Shown one piece after another: positions 33,630 through 42,808 of a stretch of 64,000 nt of DNA. The notes beneath the pieces are model-generated. The model was given only the letters and a program-made list of their open reading frames with translations. It did not search any database and was not told the origin of the DNA. The stretch comes from Clostridium aminobutyricum (GTDB lineage Bacteria; Bacillota; Clostridia; Peptostreptococcales; Anaerovoracaceae): assembly GCF_017255415.1 (NCBI RefSeq), contig NZ_JAFJZZ010000007.1:62001-126000 (forward strand), given 5' to 3'. Positions within the stretch are counted from its first letter, which is position 1. Each line of letters opens with the position of its first letter. The translations under genes were made by a program, and so were the position numbers.

Positions 33630-33718
33630 TGGTGCCGGAGACCGGGGTCGAACCGGTACGATCGGTAAAGATCGCAGGATTTTAAGTCCTGTGCGTCTGC
33701 CAATTCCGCCACTCCGGC
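33630..33718 (-). tRNA. tRNA-Leu (TAA)
   Basis: This 89-nt tRNA has a long variable arm and encoded CCA. The acceptor GCCGGAG pairs with CTCCGGC, and the anticodon loop CTTAAAA between CAGGA and TCCTG gives TAA. Confidence 0.95.
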
Positions 33719-33763
33719 GCACCTTGTTGAGATATTGGACTTTACTCCAAATTGTTAATAGTT

Positions 33764-33838
33764 TGGCTCCAAGGGTGGGGCTCGAACCCACAACCTATCG
33801 GTTAACAGCCGAGTGCTCCACCATTGAGCTACCTTGGA
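33764..33838 (-). tRNA. tRNA-Asn (GTT)
   Basis: A 75-nt cloverleaf with encoded CCA. The acceptor TCCAAGG pairs with CCTTGGA, and the anticodon loop CTGTTAA gives GTT. It is the first tRNA of the three-gene transcript. Confidence 0.95.
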
Positions 33839-33869
33839 ACGCTTATCGTCAGCACTGACGACAAGATTT

Positions 33870-33899
33870 ATTATAGTCCAAAACCTATGCTTCTGTCAA
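33870..33899 (-). promoter_or_regulatory. Promoter of the tRNA operon
   Basis: Perfect -35 TTGACA (33894-33899), 18-bp spacer and perfect -10 TATAAT (33870-33875), about 30 nt before tRNA-Asn, as expected for a strong stable-RNA promoter. Confidence 0.85.
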
Positions 33900-34032
33900 C
33901 ATATTTTCAACAATTTTTTTAAAAATATTTCAAGTCCATAAAAATATTGGAATATGTGGGTTTTTGTCCAATAAAAAAGGGTGAATTTAAGGAAACACAT
34001 TCCCTTTTATTCTTTTTTCATTTTCCTAATGG

Positions 34033-35148
34033 TTAAGAAAAACTTGATTTTAAGTTCTCTTGTACGAGCTCTATCTTTTTTCGATATTTTACTTCATTAT
34101 CTCGATCGCCATCCGAAGCATAAATATCAGCTAATGCCTGCATACTTTCTAAATGGCTCCCGTTTATCGTCAGTACCCGTTTAAAGCTTGTAACAGCCTC
34201 TTTTTTATCTCCCAGAGCTAGATGGGCAACCCCCAGATAGTAGGACAATGGCCACCACGTTTTAAACTGTGTCTTCAGAAACGGTTCTAAAATAGCTAAC
34301 CCATACTCATATCTTCCGGCCATAACATCATTGCAGCCTTTTTCTATCATAATCGGATCCGCAATTTGCTTCATTCGTTCCTTAATTTCTTTTCGATCTT
34401 GTGAATTATGGGATTTATCTATGAAGTTTTTCCATGCAAGTTCGGCTTTTGTATAGAGCCCCATATTGATATAGGCATACCCTAAATAGTAATAAGCTTG
34501 CGCAAAGTTCGGGTGTTCTTCCGTTATTAATTCAAAATAATCAATGGATTCGGCCTTAAAGCGGCCAATATATTCCTCGTCGGTGCTCTTCAGGTACATT
34601 TCCCGGCACACCCTGGCATAACTGTACATACCATGAAGGTAATCCGGTTTCATGCAAAGCGTGGCTCTGAAATGGATACAGGCACTGTCAAAGTCTTCTT
34701 TTTCAGCTGCATCCCTGCCTTCTTTTAGGATTCCTTCATAAATCTTATAATTGTATAGCTTGAGTAAAAACGCAATATAGTGTTCCGTATACTTGAACTT
34801 CGGATCAATACCCATGATCCATGCCATATTTTCTGCTATATGTAAGGTGCTCAGGCCTTCTCCCCCTTGAAATGCCTCTAGGTCTTCCTGCCTAAGGGGA
34901 ATGGGAACCCCTTTCATAAGATCCTTTGTTCCTGTTTTCTCCAAAAATGCATCAGAAAATTCATCGAATACAAAATTCGAACCATATTTTTTTAAATATA
35001 GACCTACACGATCCGGCCTTTTTCTGATATCTGTTTCCGAATCCGATCGGTTAACAGGATTGTCTAACCCCATTTTAGACAATAAAGTATTCCTTTTCGG
35101 TTCAGCGGCCTCTTGTTCTTTGTTCCGCGTATCTTTTAGTTTTTTCAT
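34033..35148 (-). CDS. TPR-repeat protein
   Basis: The 371 residues have a charged N-terminus (about 1-50) and then helical repeats. Clear TPR-like units are DFDSACIHFRATLCMKPDYL, NFAQAYYYLGYAYINMGLY and WWPLSYYLGVAHLALGDKKE, ending with ALADIYASDGD. It has no signal peptide or membrane helix, so it is probably a cytosolic protein-interaction scaffold. It begins 8 nt after the B12-binding radical SAM gene with GTAGGTG upstream, in one operon. A possible hairpin with a T run near 33978-34012 may end the transcript. Partner unknown. Confidence 0.75.
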   Translation of the reverse strand: MKKLKDTRNKEQEAAEPKRNTLLSKMGLDNPVNRSDSETDIRKRPDRVGLYLKKYGSNFVFDEFSDAFLEKTGTKDLMKGVPIPLRQEDLEAFQGGEGLSTLHIAENMAWIMGIDPKFKYTEHYIAFLLKLYNYKIYEGILKEGRDAAEKEDFDSACIHFRATLCMKPDYLHGMYSYARVCREMYLKSTDEEYIGRFKAESIDYFELITEEHPNFAQAYYYLGYAYINMGLYTKAELAWKNFIDKSHNSQDRKEIKERMKQIADPIMIEKGCNDVMAGRYEYGLAILEPFLKTQFKTWWPLSYYLGVAHLALGDKKEAVTSFKRVLTINGSHLESMQALADIYASDGDRDNEVKYRKKIELVQENLKSSFS

Positions 35149-35156
35149 TCTTTCAC

Positions 35157-36671
35157 CTACAGGATAGCCCAGCCCTTTCTATCAAATTTCTTAATGGCAT
35201 CAGGATTTAACGTATCACTCATATCCAGTATGAGTAGTTTCTTCACCTCATCTGCCGCACCTGGAAGACTCCTGTCTTTCCATGTTGCAAATTCAAAAAA
35301 AATGCGATATAAGTCTTCCTTCTTATGGGATCTGTTTTGATACCCTTTTAAATAAAAGAAGTATGCAAATTCTTCATAAAAATCGAATGCTGTTTCTGTA
35401 AAGTTCTCAATGGCATAACGAAGGGATCGGTCAAACCCCTTTCTGTTATAGTATAAATCCAATATATTTTCAACCATCTTGAGTCTAGCAATGCCATCTG
35501 CCGATATAAAGCGATTGGCTATCACTTCATAGGGTGCCACGTCACGGAACACATATTCATACATTTCCTTCTTTGCTCTCAGTTCAGTCCCTTTGAGCAG
35601 TTTTAAAAAGCCCAATTGAAATTGATCTGCGCCTAACGCATATACCCCATTAAAGGAGTGAACGAAAGAAATATAGTCTTCAAACGGCAACCCCGCAATC
35701 AGGTCCACATGGGTATGTACAGTTTCCACTGCAATAATGCGGCGGATGTTATGAAGAAGCCGTTCCGTATTCTTAGGGCGCCTTACTGCTTCCAACGTTA
35801 ATGGATTTAAGCTCTGTATACCGATTTCCACCTGAAACAAGCCTTTTCTGGCAGACTTTAAAAGTTCTATAAACTCATCATTGATCAGCTCCGCACAGAT
35901 CTCAAAATGAAAATTCGTCAATCCGTTATCGTTTTCCATCAAATATTTTATGATTTCATTACAGCGCTGTATGTCATAATTAAACGTTCGGTCAATAAAT
36001 TTTACTTGCCTCACTCTACGTAGCAGAAAAAAGTTCAATTCTCTTTTGACTCTTTCTAACGGCAGCGGCCGAACATGCTTTTCGATGGACGATAAACAAT
36101 AGCTGCAATTAAACGGACATCCTCTCACGGATTCATAATATACAATTCGATCATCAGCCGGTAGCAGTGCGCTGTACGGAAACGGAACCGTCTCAAAATG
36201 CTGAACATCCGCAGGCGGATTGACATAAATTTTCCCGTTTGAACGATAAATCAGCCCGTTTATTTTTTCGTATGCCTTGCCATTTGTCAAAGTCATCTCA
36301 CAAAATTGTTTAAAAACCTCTTCTCCTTCTCCTACAATGATAAAATCAATAGACTTATGTTTTCGGAGAAATTCAATCGAATCATAGCTTACTTCAGGAC
36401 CGCCCAGCAATATCTTTATGTCGGGCCGCGCCTTTTTAATATTCTCTGCCAGATAGATGGTCTTTGTCATGTTCCAAATATAGCAGGAAAAGCAAACAAC
36501 ATTATAGCCTCCCCTAATAATTTCCGTATAGACATAATCTTCATCGTTGTTGATGGTAAATTCCCTCATATCGATGAAGCGCCTGTTTTCCAAAGCAGAC
36601 ATATACAGATATTTTATGGCCAGGTTTGAATGAATATATTTTGAATTTAATGTTGTTAATAATATTTTCAT
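35157..36671 (-). CDS. B12-binding domain radical SAM protein (DUF4080 type)
   Basis: The 504 residues have an N-terminal Rossmann B12-binding-like domain (about 1-140; MKILLTTLNSKYIHSNLA, GGPEVSYDS, IVGEGEE). A radical SAM core follows with CPFNCSYC (CxxxCxxC, 4Fe-4S) near residue 190, then VEIGIQS and DLIAGLPFED. A C-terminal extension (about 370-504) matches the DUF4080 arrangement. The N-terminal domain has no visible DxHxxG, so any cobalamin would be bound base-off without that His. Such proteins perform methyl transfers or rearrangements; the substrate is unknown. Linked to a second radical SAM gene and a TPR gene. Confidence 0.85.
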   Translation of the reverse strand: MKILLTTLNSKYIHSNLAIKYLYMSALENRRFIDMREFTINNDEDYVYTEIIRGGYNVVCFSCYIWNMTKTIYLAENIKKARPDIKILLGGPEVSYDSIEFLRKHKSIDFIIVGEGEEVFKQFCEMTLTNGKAYEKINGLIYRSNGKIYVNPPADVQHFETVPFPYSALLPADDRIVYYESVRGCPFNCSYCLSSIEKHVRPLPLERVKRELNFFLLRRVRQVKFIDRTFNYDIQRCNEIIKYLMENDNGLTNFHFEICAELINDEFIELLKSARKGLFQVEIGIQSLNPLTLEAVRRPKNTERLLHNIRRIIAVETVHTHVDLIAGLPFEDYISFVHSFNGVYALGADQFQLGFLKLLKGTELRAKKEMYEYVFRDVAPYEVIANRFISADGIARLKMVENILDLYYNRKGFDRSLRYAIENFTETAFDFYEEFAYFFYLKGYQNRSHKKEDLYRIFFEFATWKDRSLPGAADEVKKLLILDMSDTLNPDAIKKFDRKGWAIL

Positions 36672-36707
36672 ACAAAGCTATTCCTTCTAATTTAAAATGT
36701 GAAATGG

Positions 36708-37580
36708 CTATAAAGCCCGGAAGCGTTCGTCCTTAATCAGGTTTGTATTGTGCAGGGCCGCACGCAGCTGATTGACCATTCGGTCTTTGTCGGCAGGCAA
36801 TTCCCCTTTTAAGGAAACGTAATTCGACGCATGATTGCTTCTGAATACGCATGGTTTTGTTACATTGATGTTCTTGAGCATCAACATCGTTTCTGCAAGA
36901 ACTTCTTCGGCCGTTAGGATCTTAAATCTGCCGGCTTGGATGTCATTATAAATCGGAGCGGCAGGTTCCACCATCAATGTAAGAAGCCCTACATAAGACG
37001 GCTGCATGGCCGAAATCATGCTTGCTGTTTCCAGCGCATGCTCTTCCCATCTGTCCGGTCCGGCTAAACCGGAAATAAAGGTAACCGAGGCCTGAATGCC
37101 GGACGCTTCAATCTTTTGAACCGCCTCAATCAGCTGTGCCCTCGTCACGCCCTTTTGAATGTCTTTCAGCACTTGTTCGCTGCCGGATTCCGCCCCGATA
37201 TAAATAATACCGATGCCGTTTTTACGCAGTTCAATCAATTCCTCCGGTGTTTTTACCAGTACATCTTGAGGCGAACCATATACGCCTACTCGCTTACATT
37301 CCGGAAACAGTTTTTTAATATGCGCTAAAATGAGTAACAGTTTATTATTGGAAAGGCAGAGAGCATCACCGTCTGCCAAAAAAATTTTTTCCACATTTCT
37401 GTACGTTCTTCTGGCCATGTCTAAATCTTCTAATACTTCTTTTACGTCTCGAACGCGAAATTTTTTATCTTTAAACATGCTGCAGAAGGTGCACTTGTTG
37501 TGTGCACATCCGATCGTTACTTGAATAATCAGGCTATACGCCTCACTCGGGGGTCTGAAAATATTTCCTTCGTATCTCAT
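36708..37580 (-). CDS. Radical SAM protein with CX4CX2C cluster motif
   Basis: The 290 residues have an early cluster motif GCAHNKCTFC, which spaces the three Cys as CX4CX2C rather than the usual CX3CX2C. Radical SAM features follow: FLADGDALCL, VGVYGSPQD, GIGIIYIGAESGSEQVLKDI (the GxIxGxxE region) and ASVTFISGLAG. It resembles the Elp3/HemN-like cores of COG1032-type proteins. It starts after GGAGGCAAGT, nine nt after argS. Function unknown. Confidence 0.83.
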   Translation of the reverse strand: MRYEGNIFRPPSEAYSLIIQVTIGCAHNKCTFCSMFKDKKFRVRDVKEVLEDLDMARRTYRNVEKIFLADGDALCLSNNKLLLILAHIKKLFPECKRVGVYGSPQDVLVKTPEELIELRKNGIGIIYIGAESGSEQVLKDIQKGVTRAQLIEAVQKIEASGIQASVTFISGLAGPDRWEEHALETASMISAMQPSYVGLLTLMVEPAAPIYNDIQAGRFKILTAEEVLAETMLMLKNINVTKPCVFRSNHASNYVSLKGELPADKDRMVNQLRAALHNTNLIKDERFRAL

Positions 37581-37589
37581 ACTTGCCTC

Positions 37590-39308
37590 CTACATTTTTT
37601 CTGGCGCTTGGATTCCCAATAGGTGCAGTCCGTTTTTGATCGTATTCTTTGCAGCGATTACAAGGGCAATTTTCGCTAATTTCTCAGCCTCATTATCCAC
37701 CAGAATATATTCATCATGATAGAACCGATTGAAATTCTGCGCTATATCTACAATATGTCTTGTTACTACGGATGGTTCATATTTTTCGGCCGCTTCTACA
37801 ACTACTTGCGGGAATCCATAAAGCAGCTTCGTCAGTTCATAGGCACTATCTCCCAGAACAAAGCTCATATCTAACGCAGAAACCTCTTTCGCTTTTTGAA
37901 CAGCTTCATCGCCTGCTTTTCTTAAGATGCTTACAGCTCTTGCATGGGTGTATTGAACATAAGGCCCGGTTTCTCCTTCAAAATTAAGAACCTTATTCCA
38001 AGAGAATACATAATCCTTTATTCTGCTGTTAGACAGTTCTTGGAACATAACCGCGCCGATGCCTACCTGCGCTGCTGTCTCTTCCACATTATCGGTATTC
38101 ACATTCTTTTCTAGAATAATTTCCTTGGTCTGCTCCACCGCTCTGGTCAGTACATCTTCCAAGAATACGACTCTGCCGTGTCTGGTTGACATCGTCCCTT
38201 CTTCCAAGCTTACCAGCCCAAATGGAATATGCACACAATCCTTTGCCCACTCACAGCCCATTAGTTCCACGATCTTGAACCATTGCTGGAAGTGCAGGTT
38301 CTGCTGAGAAGCTACCACATAGATATTCTTATAGAAGTCATACGTTTCTTTTCTATATACGGCAGCCGCAATATCTCTTGTAATATATAAGGTAGAACCG
38401 TCTTTCTTTGTAATAAGAGCTGGGGACATTCCGTACGGTTCCAAGTCAACGATTTGTGCACCCTCTGATGCTACCAATAGGTCCTTATCCTTTAGCCAGT
38501 CCAAAATTCTCCCCATCTTATCGGAATAGAAGCTTTCACCGGCATAGGAATCAAACTCAATACCGAGCATCGTGTATACACGGCTGAATTCCTTTAAGCT
38601 TTCATCTCTGAACCACTGCCAAAGCGCCACTTCTTCCGGCGAACCGTTCTCAAGTTTTGTAAATACCGCTCTTGCTTCATCATCCAGACTTGGATCGTTT
38701 TCCACTTCCACATGAAACTTCGTATAGTATTCCAGAAGAGTCTTAATCGGAGCATTAATAACATCTTCTTTATTTCCCCATTTTCTGTAGGCCACGATCA
38801 TCTTGCCGAATTGCGTACCATAGTCGCCAAGGTGGTTGATTCGCACGGTATCATAGCCTAGGAAATCATAAATTTTATAAATGGAGTTACCGATTACCGT
38901 ACTTCTGATATGTCCAATATGAAACGGTTTAGCAATATTCGGAGAAGAATACTCCACGATAACCGTTTTTCCTTTTCCAAGTTCGCTTCGGCCGAAAGAT
39001 TCCGCTTCCGCTACCGCAGCAGAAACGACGTCCTGCACAAAGCCTTTTCTGGAAAGATACATATTGACATAGGCGTTTACACTCTCTACCTTGTCAAACA
39101 AATCAGCACCGGCCAGCTTTTCTGCAATATCTTTTGCAATCATAGGAGGAGCCTTTCGGAGGCTCTTCGCCAGCTTAAAGCAAGGGAATGCATAGTCTCC
39201 CATTTTTGTATCCGTTGGTACTTCTACCATTGAGGTAACCTCTTCTAAGGTTAAGCCTTCCACTGCTTCAAAAATTATTTCTGCAATTTTTAATTTATAA
39301 TTGTTCAT
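37590..39308 (-). CDS. argS: Arginyl-tRNA synthetase
   Basis: The 572-residue class I synthetase charges tRNA-Arg. It has an N-terminal Add1-type domain (about 1-110), the HIGH motif within SSPNIAKPFHIGHIRST, GDYGTQFGKM, and the MSTRHG motif in KMSKS position. An anticodon-binding DALR domain is at the C-terminus (YTHARAVSILRKAG, FNRFYHDEYIL). Its ATG overlaps the stop of the DUF523 gene by one base (TAATG), so the two are translationally coupled. Confidence 0.97.
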   Translation of the reverse strand: MNNYKLKIAEIIFEAVEGLTLEEVTSMVEVPTDTKMGDYAFPCFKLAKSLRKAPPMIAKDIAEKLAGADLFDKVESVNAYVNMYLSRKGFVQDVVSAAVAEAESFGRSELGKGKTVIVEYSSPNIAKPFHIGHIRSTVIGNSIYKIYDFLGYDTVRINHLGDYGTQFGKMIVAYRKWGNKEDVINAPIKTLLEYYTKFHVEVENDPSLDDEARAVFTKLENGSPEEVALWQWFRDESLKEFSRVYTMLGIEFDSYAGESFYSDKMGRILDWLKDKDLLVASEGAQIVDLEPYGMSPALITKKDGSTLYITRDIAAAVYRKETYDFYKNIYVVASQQNLHFQQWFKIVELMGCEWAKDCVHIPFGLVSLEEGTMSTRHGRVVFLEDVLTRAVEQTKEIILEKNVNTDNVEETAAQVGIGAVMFQELSNSRIKDYVFSWNKVLNFEGETGPYVQYTHARAVSILRKAGDEAVQKAKEVSALDMSFVLGDSAYELTKLLYGFPQVVVEAAEKYEPSVVTRHIVDIAQNFNRFYHDEYILVDNEAEKLAKIALVIAAKNTIKNGLHLLGIQAPEKM

Positions 39309-39754
39309 TATAACAAATCCTCCTTATGATCATTTTCACTGATTACGTTGATACCGTTCTTTTTCAGCAACTGTACGAAAATGCCGTCGCCTTGTACTGT
39401 TTTATGAGAAAAGGTGCCATCATAGATCACCTTGCTCCCGCATGAGGGGCTTTTCGCTTTCAAGATGGCCCCTTCTATTTCTTCACCAAGCTCTGAAGCC
39501 TTTTTTCGAGCCGCTTCCCAGACCAATGCAGCACCTTGTTCAAATGCTTCGGTCACATCGATTCCGTCCCTGTTCACAGCCCTTCCGTCAATAATTTCCG
39601 CCGGAGGTCTTGGGGCGGATAAGCCTCCCGCCATTTCCGGACATACAGGAAAGCAAGAATGAGTTTTGGTAAAGTCTGCAATCCACTCCGTATAATTATT
39701 GCCTCCGTCATATTTACAATTATCACCTAGAAAGCAAGCGCTTATAATAACCAT
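39308..39754 (-). CDS. DUF523 protein (TudS-like)
   Basis: The 148 residues match DUF523: an N-terminal ISACFLGDNCKYDGG, then CFPVCPEMAGGLSAPRPP, DVTEAFEQGA and AKSPSCGS. The conserved Cys in these motifs are those proposed to hold a 4Fe-4S cluster in TudS, a thiouracil desulfurase from the same family (known). Whether this member desulfurates thiouracil is not shown. GTAGGAGG precedes ATG 39754. It sits between mutS2 and argS in a tight operon. Confidence 0.85.
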   Translation of the reverse strand: MVIISACFLGDNCKYDGGNNYTEWIADFTKTHSCFPVCPEMAGGLSAPRPPAEIIDGRAVNRDGIDVTEAFEQGAALVWEAARKKASELGEEIEGAILKAKSPSCGSKVIYDGTFSHKTVQGDGIFVQLLKKNGINVISENDHKEDLL

Positions 39755-39763
39755 CGTTTCCTC

Positions 39764-42136
39764 CTACTTTAATGTGACAACGGTCACGCCGTCTCCGCCT
39801 TCATTAAAGGCACCTTTTCGGTAGCTGTCCACGTGTTTATGTTTTTTGAATATTTCATGCAGTCCTGTCCGTAAAATGCCTTCTCCCCGCCCATGAATAA
39901 CGGTTACCTCTTTTAATCCGGCCATATAGGCATCATCCAAATACTTATCCACATCCATCACCGCATCGTCCAGGTTTTTGCCTCGAACATTAATGGACAG
40001 GGAGATATTTTGAGCCTTGGAACGGTACAGATTTCCGTATTTGCTCGTCTTCGGAGCCGCTTTCTTTTTGGTCCCATCGTTAATTAACATTAGACTCTTA
40101 ATATTGATTTTAGCCTTCAGCGAGCCTATCTGTACAAACAGGTCACCCTTATCATCCGGCAACGATAACAGTTCACCGTTTTGCCCCATTGTAAGCACTT
40201 TGACCCGATCACCAACTTTCAGTTTGCTCGCGTCAATTGGATTTTGGTTTTCTACGGTCTGAATCGTTTCCCTATATTTAGAATCCACAGACTTAATTCT
40301 TCTTCGGTTTTCATTGTACAGCGCATGCCGTTCTGCCGCGGAATCCATCTTATCCAAGTCTTTTAATTCTTTTTGAACTTGATCCGCCAGCTCTTTTGCT
40401 TCACGAACCATATCCCTCGCCTCTTCACGGGCCTTCATCAGAATATGTTCTTTCTGTTCTTCCAGTTTTTTAAGGCGTTTATCCAGCTCGTCTTTCTGCC
40501 GCTTCATTTCTGAATTGATAAGAATTGCCTCATCGCGTTCCGCTTCAGCAAGCTTTTTATCCTCTTCAATTTGCGTGATTACATTTTCAAATTCGATTTC
40601 ACCTTTGTCTAGAAGGGTCCGGGCTTTCCTTATTATCTCACTTGGAAGTCCCAGTTTTTCAGATATCTCAAACGCATTGGATTTCCCGGGAATGCCGATG
40701 GTAAGTTTATAAGTCGGGCTTAAGGTCTCCACATTAAATTCCATCGATGCATTCTGCACACCGTGGGTCTCTATTGCGTATTTCTTCAGTTCGGTGTAAT
40801 GCGTCGTAGCGATTGTATGCGCTCCCTTGCTGTATAAATCGTCCAAGACCGCAATCGCTAGAGCCGCCCCCTCTGTGGGATCCGTTCCCGCTCCCAGTTC
40901 ATCCAGCAGCACCAATGTTTCCGAATCTGTTGATTGAACGATATCCACGATATTGTTCATATGAGAGGAAAACGTACTTAAACTCTGTTCAATACTCTGC
41001 TCATCTCCAATATCCGCATAAATCTTTGTAAAGACCGGCATGGTGCTTCCTGAACTCGCAGGAATGTGCAGACCGCTTTGTATCATCATCGCAAGCAAAC
41101 CGACAGTCTTTAAGGTAACGGTTTTACCCCCTGTATTCGGCCCCGTAATCACGAGGGTGTCATATTCTTTCCCAAGTGATACATTGATAGGAACGACTTT
41201 TGCCTGATTGAGCAGCGGATGACGGCCGTTTTTAATATCCAACACACCCTCTTCACTCAGTTTTACATCCGTACCTTTGTGCCGGAGGCTCAGTTTTCCT
41301 TTTGCAAAGATCAAATCCAATTTGATTAATAATTCCTGATTGTTTAAAATTTCATGATAATGTTCTGCCACGTTCGAAGAAAGCTCGGCTAGAATGCGTT
41401 CCATCTCTGCTTTTTCAGCTAACTCCAATTCACGAAGTTCATTATTGAGCGTCACAATGGCTTGCGGTTCAATAAATAAGGTTGCTCCTGTCGACGATTG
41501 ATCGTGTACAATACCGGGAAATTTAGCTTTGTGCTCCTGCTTTACAGGAATAACAAACCGTCCTTGCCGCATCGTCACAATCGCATCTTGCAGCAGTGTT
41601 CGATTATCCGATGAATTCAAAATTTGATTCATCTTATTTCGTACTGCTTCATTCTGCCGAATGATACTTCTTCTTATTTGTTTTAAATCGGGACTTGCAT
41701 TGTCCGACATTTCATCTTCCGAAAGAATACAGCGGTCAATATTGGCTTCCAGATTCTTCTGAATCGAAATCAACTCCGAAATCTCGTGGATAATCGGCAA
41801 TCTTGGCAAGTCACTTTTTAAAAAAGAAAAGACATTTTGAGCGACATGTAAATTATATAATATTTGAAGGAGCTGCTTCATGTTTAAAGTAGCCCCTTTT
41901 CTGGCCAAATGCAAGCTGTCTTCAATATCGTAGAAACTCCCCAGCGGTAAGTTTCCTTTATGCACAATAACGGAAACCGCTTCTGTGGTTTCCGCTAGTA
42001 ATTCTTCGATTAAGGTCACATCAACCAAAGGCTTCATATCCGAAATGATTTTTTTAGCCATTTCCGAAGCCGCTTCGGCTTTTAACTGATCCATTATTTT
42101 GTTGTACTCAAGTACCCTATATGTTTTTTGATTCAT
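39764..42136 (-). CDS. mutS2: Endonuclease MutS2 (ribosome-collision / recombination-suppression factor)
   Basis: At 790 residues it has the family's usual length: helical core and clamp domain (about 1-320), ABC-type ATPase with Walker A TGPNTGGKT near 330-338 and Walker B VLLDELGAGTDP near 405-416. A long coiled coil (about 510-640), a KOW-like segment (KVGDRVKVL) and a C-terminal Smr nuclease domain with TVIHGRGEGILR follow. It lacks the mismatch-recognition domain of MutS. In Bacillus this family rescues collided ribosomes or resolves recombination intermediates (known). Confidence 0.95.
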   Translation of the reverse strand: MNQKTYRVLEYNKIMDQLKAEAASEMAKKIISDMKPLVDVTLIEELLAETTEAVSVIVHKGNLPLGSFYDIEDSLHLARKGATLNMKQLLQILYNLHVAQNVFSFLKSDLPRLPIIHEISELISIQKNLEANIDRCILSEDEMSDNASPDLKQIRRSIIRQNEAVRNKMNQILNSSDNRTLLQDAIVTMRQGRFVIPVKQEHKAKFPGIVHDQSSTGATLFIEPQAIVTLNNELRELELAEKAEMERILAELSSNVAEHYHEILNNQELLIKLDLIFAKGKLSLRHKGTDVKLSEEGVLDIKNGRHPLLNQAKVVPINVSLGKEYDTLVITGPNTGGKTVTLKTVGLLAMMIQSGLHIPASSGSTMPVFTKIYADIGDEQSIEQSLSTFSSHMNNIVDIVQSTDSETLVLLDELGAGTDPTEGAALAIAVLDDLYSKGAHTIATTHYTELKKYAIETHGVQNASMEFNVETLSPTYKLTIGIPGKSNAFEISEKLGLPSEIIRKARTLLDKGEIEFENVITQIEEDKKLAEAERDEAILINSEMKRQKDELDKRLKKLEEQKEHILMKAREEARDMVREAKELADQVQKELKDLDKMDSAAERHALYNENRRRIKSVDSKYRETIQTVENQNPIDASKLKVGDRVKVLTMGQNGELLSLPDDKGDLFVQIGSLKAKINIKSLMLINDGTKKKAAPKTSKYGNLYRSKAQNISLSINVRGKNLDDAVMDVDKYLDDAYMAGLKEVTVIHGRGEGILRTGLHEIFKKHKHVDSYRKGAFNEGGDGVTVVTLK

Positions 42137-42144
42137 TGGTTCTA

Positions 42145-42711
42145 TTATTCCATCTTCCTTTTATAGCGATCGAGTTCACCTTTAAGCTGGATATTTTCCA
42201 TCTGAATATCAAAGAAGCTGCTTTCCAAATCCTTATACTTTGCTTCTAGTTCATTGACCATATCACTGGAGGATTCCATGATCTGACCTTCTATTCTAGT
42301 CGCCTCTTCCCTCAGTGCTTTGATTTCTTGGTCACGCTCGTCAAGCAATTTCTGCAATTCCTCTTTCTGCTCTGTCATTTGCTTCAGATCTTCCTTGTAT
42401 TGCACGAAATTTTTCTTTGCTTCTTCCCACAGCTGAACATAATGTTCAATGTCTTTCTCCGCTTGCTGGTTTGTCACTTCAAGATGCTGGAAACGCTCCA
42501 AGGCGCTGAAATAATCATCCGATATATTGACAGCCGCTAGTACTGCAATAGATGACAATGGTCCTGCTTGCAATGCCTGGGAGATTTCTTTCATTTTAAT
42601 GTCTACGTAATCCGCAACCTTGATGATATGTTCTCTTGACTTGTTTCCTGTAATAGTATATTCCTGTCCGAAAATCTTTACGCTTACTTTGTTATTATCG
42701 TAGTTTTCCAT
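42145..42711 (-). CDS. zapA: Cell division protein ZapA with long coiled coil
   Basis: The N-terminal 90 residues have the ZapA pattern (VSVKIFGQEYTITG, HIIKVADYVDIKMKEI, SIAVLAAVNISDDYF), which stabilises FtsZ filaments. The remaining 100 residues are a continuous coiled coil, making it about twice the length of the Bacillus protein. It lies 8 nt before mutS2, and the order pheT-zapA-mutS2 parallels Bacillus. Confidence 0.9.
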   Translation of the reverse strand: MENYDNNKVSVKIFGQEYTITGNKSREHIIKVADYVDIKMKEISQALQAGPLSSIAVLAAVNISDDYFSALERFQHLEVTNQQAEKDIEHYVQLWEEAKKNFVQYKEDLKQMTEQKEELQKLLDERDQEIKALREEATRIEGQIMESSSDMVNELEAKYKDLESSFFDIQMENIQLKGELDRYKRKME

Positions 42712-42808
42712 ATCAATATCCTCCCCTGACTTGTTAAATCCATGCAGACGAATCGATTATTCTGCCTGCATGAACTTGACAGCGCCATTTATATCTCACC
42801 TTATAACG

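Noticed and set aside
33461-33712. Open frame over the tRNA genes starting MAELADAQDLKS
   Set aside because: It translates tRNA-Leu and tRNA-fMet sequence in sense direction; a well-known artefact, not a protein.
42749-42780. Terminator between pheT and zapA
   Set aside because: CATGCAG/CTGCATG arms exist, but the loop is long and no T run follows, so termination is doubtful.
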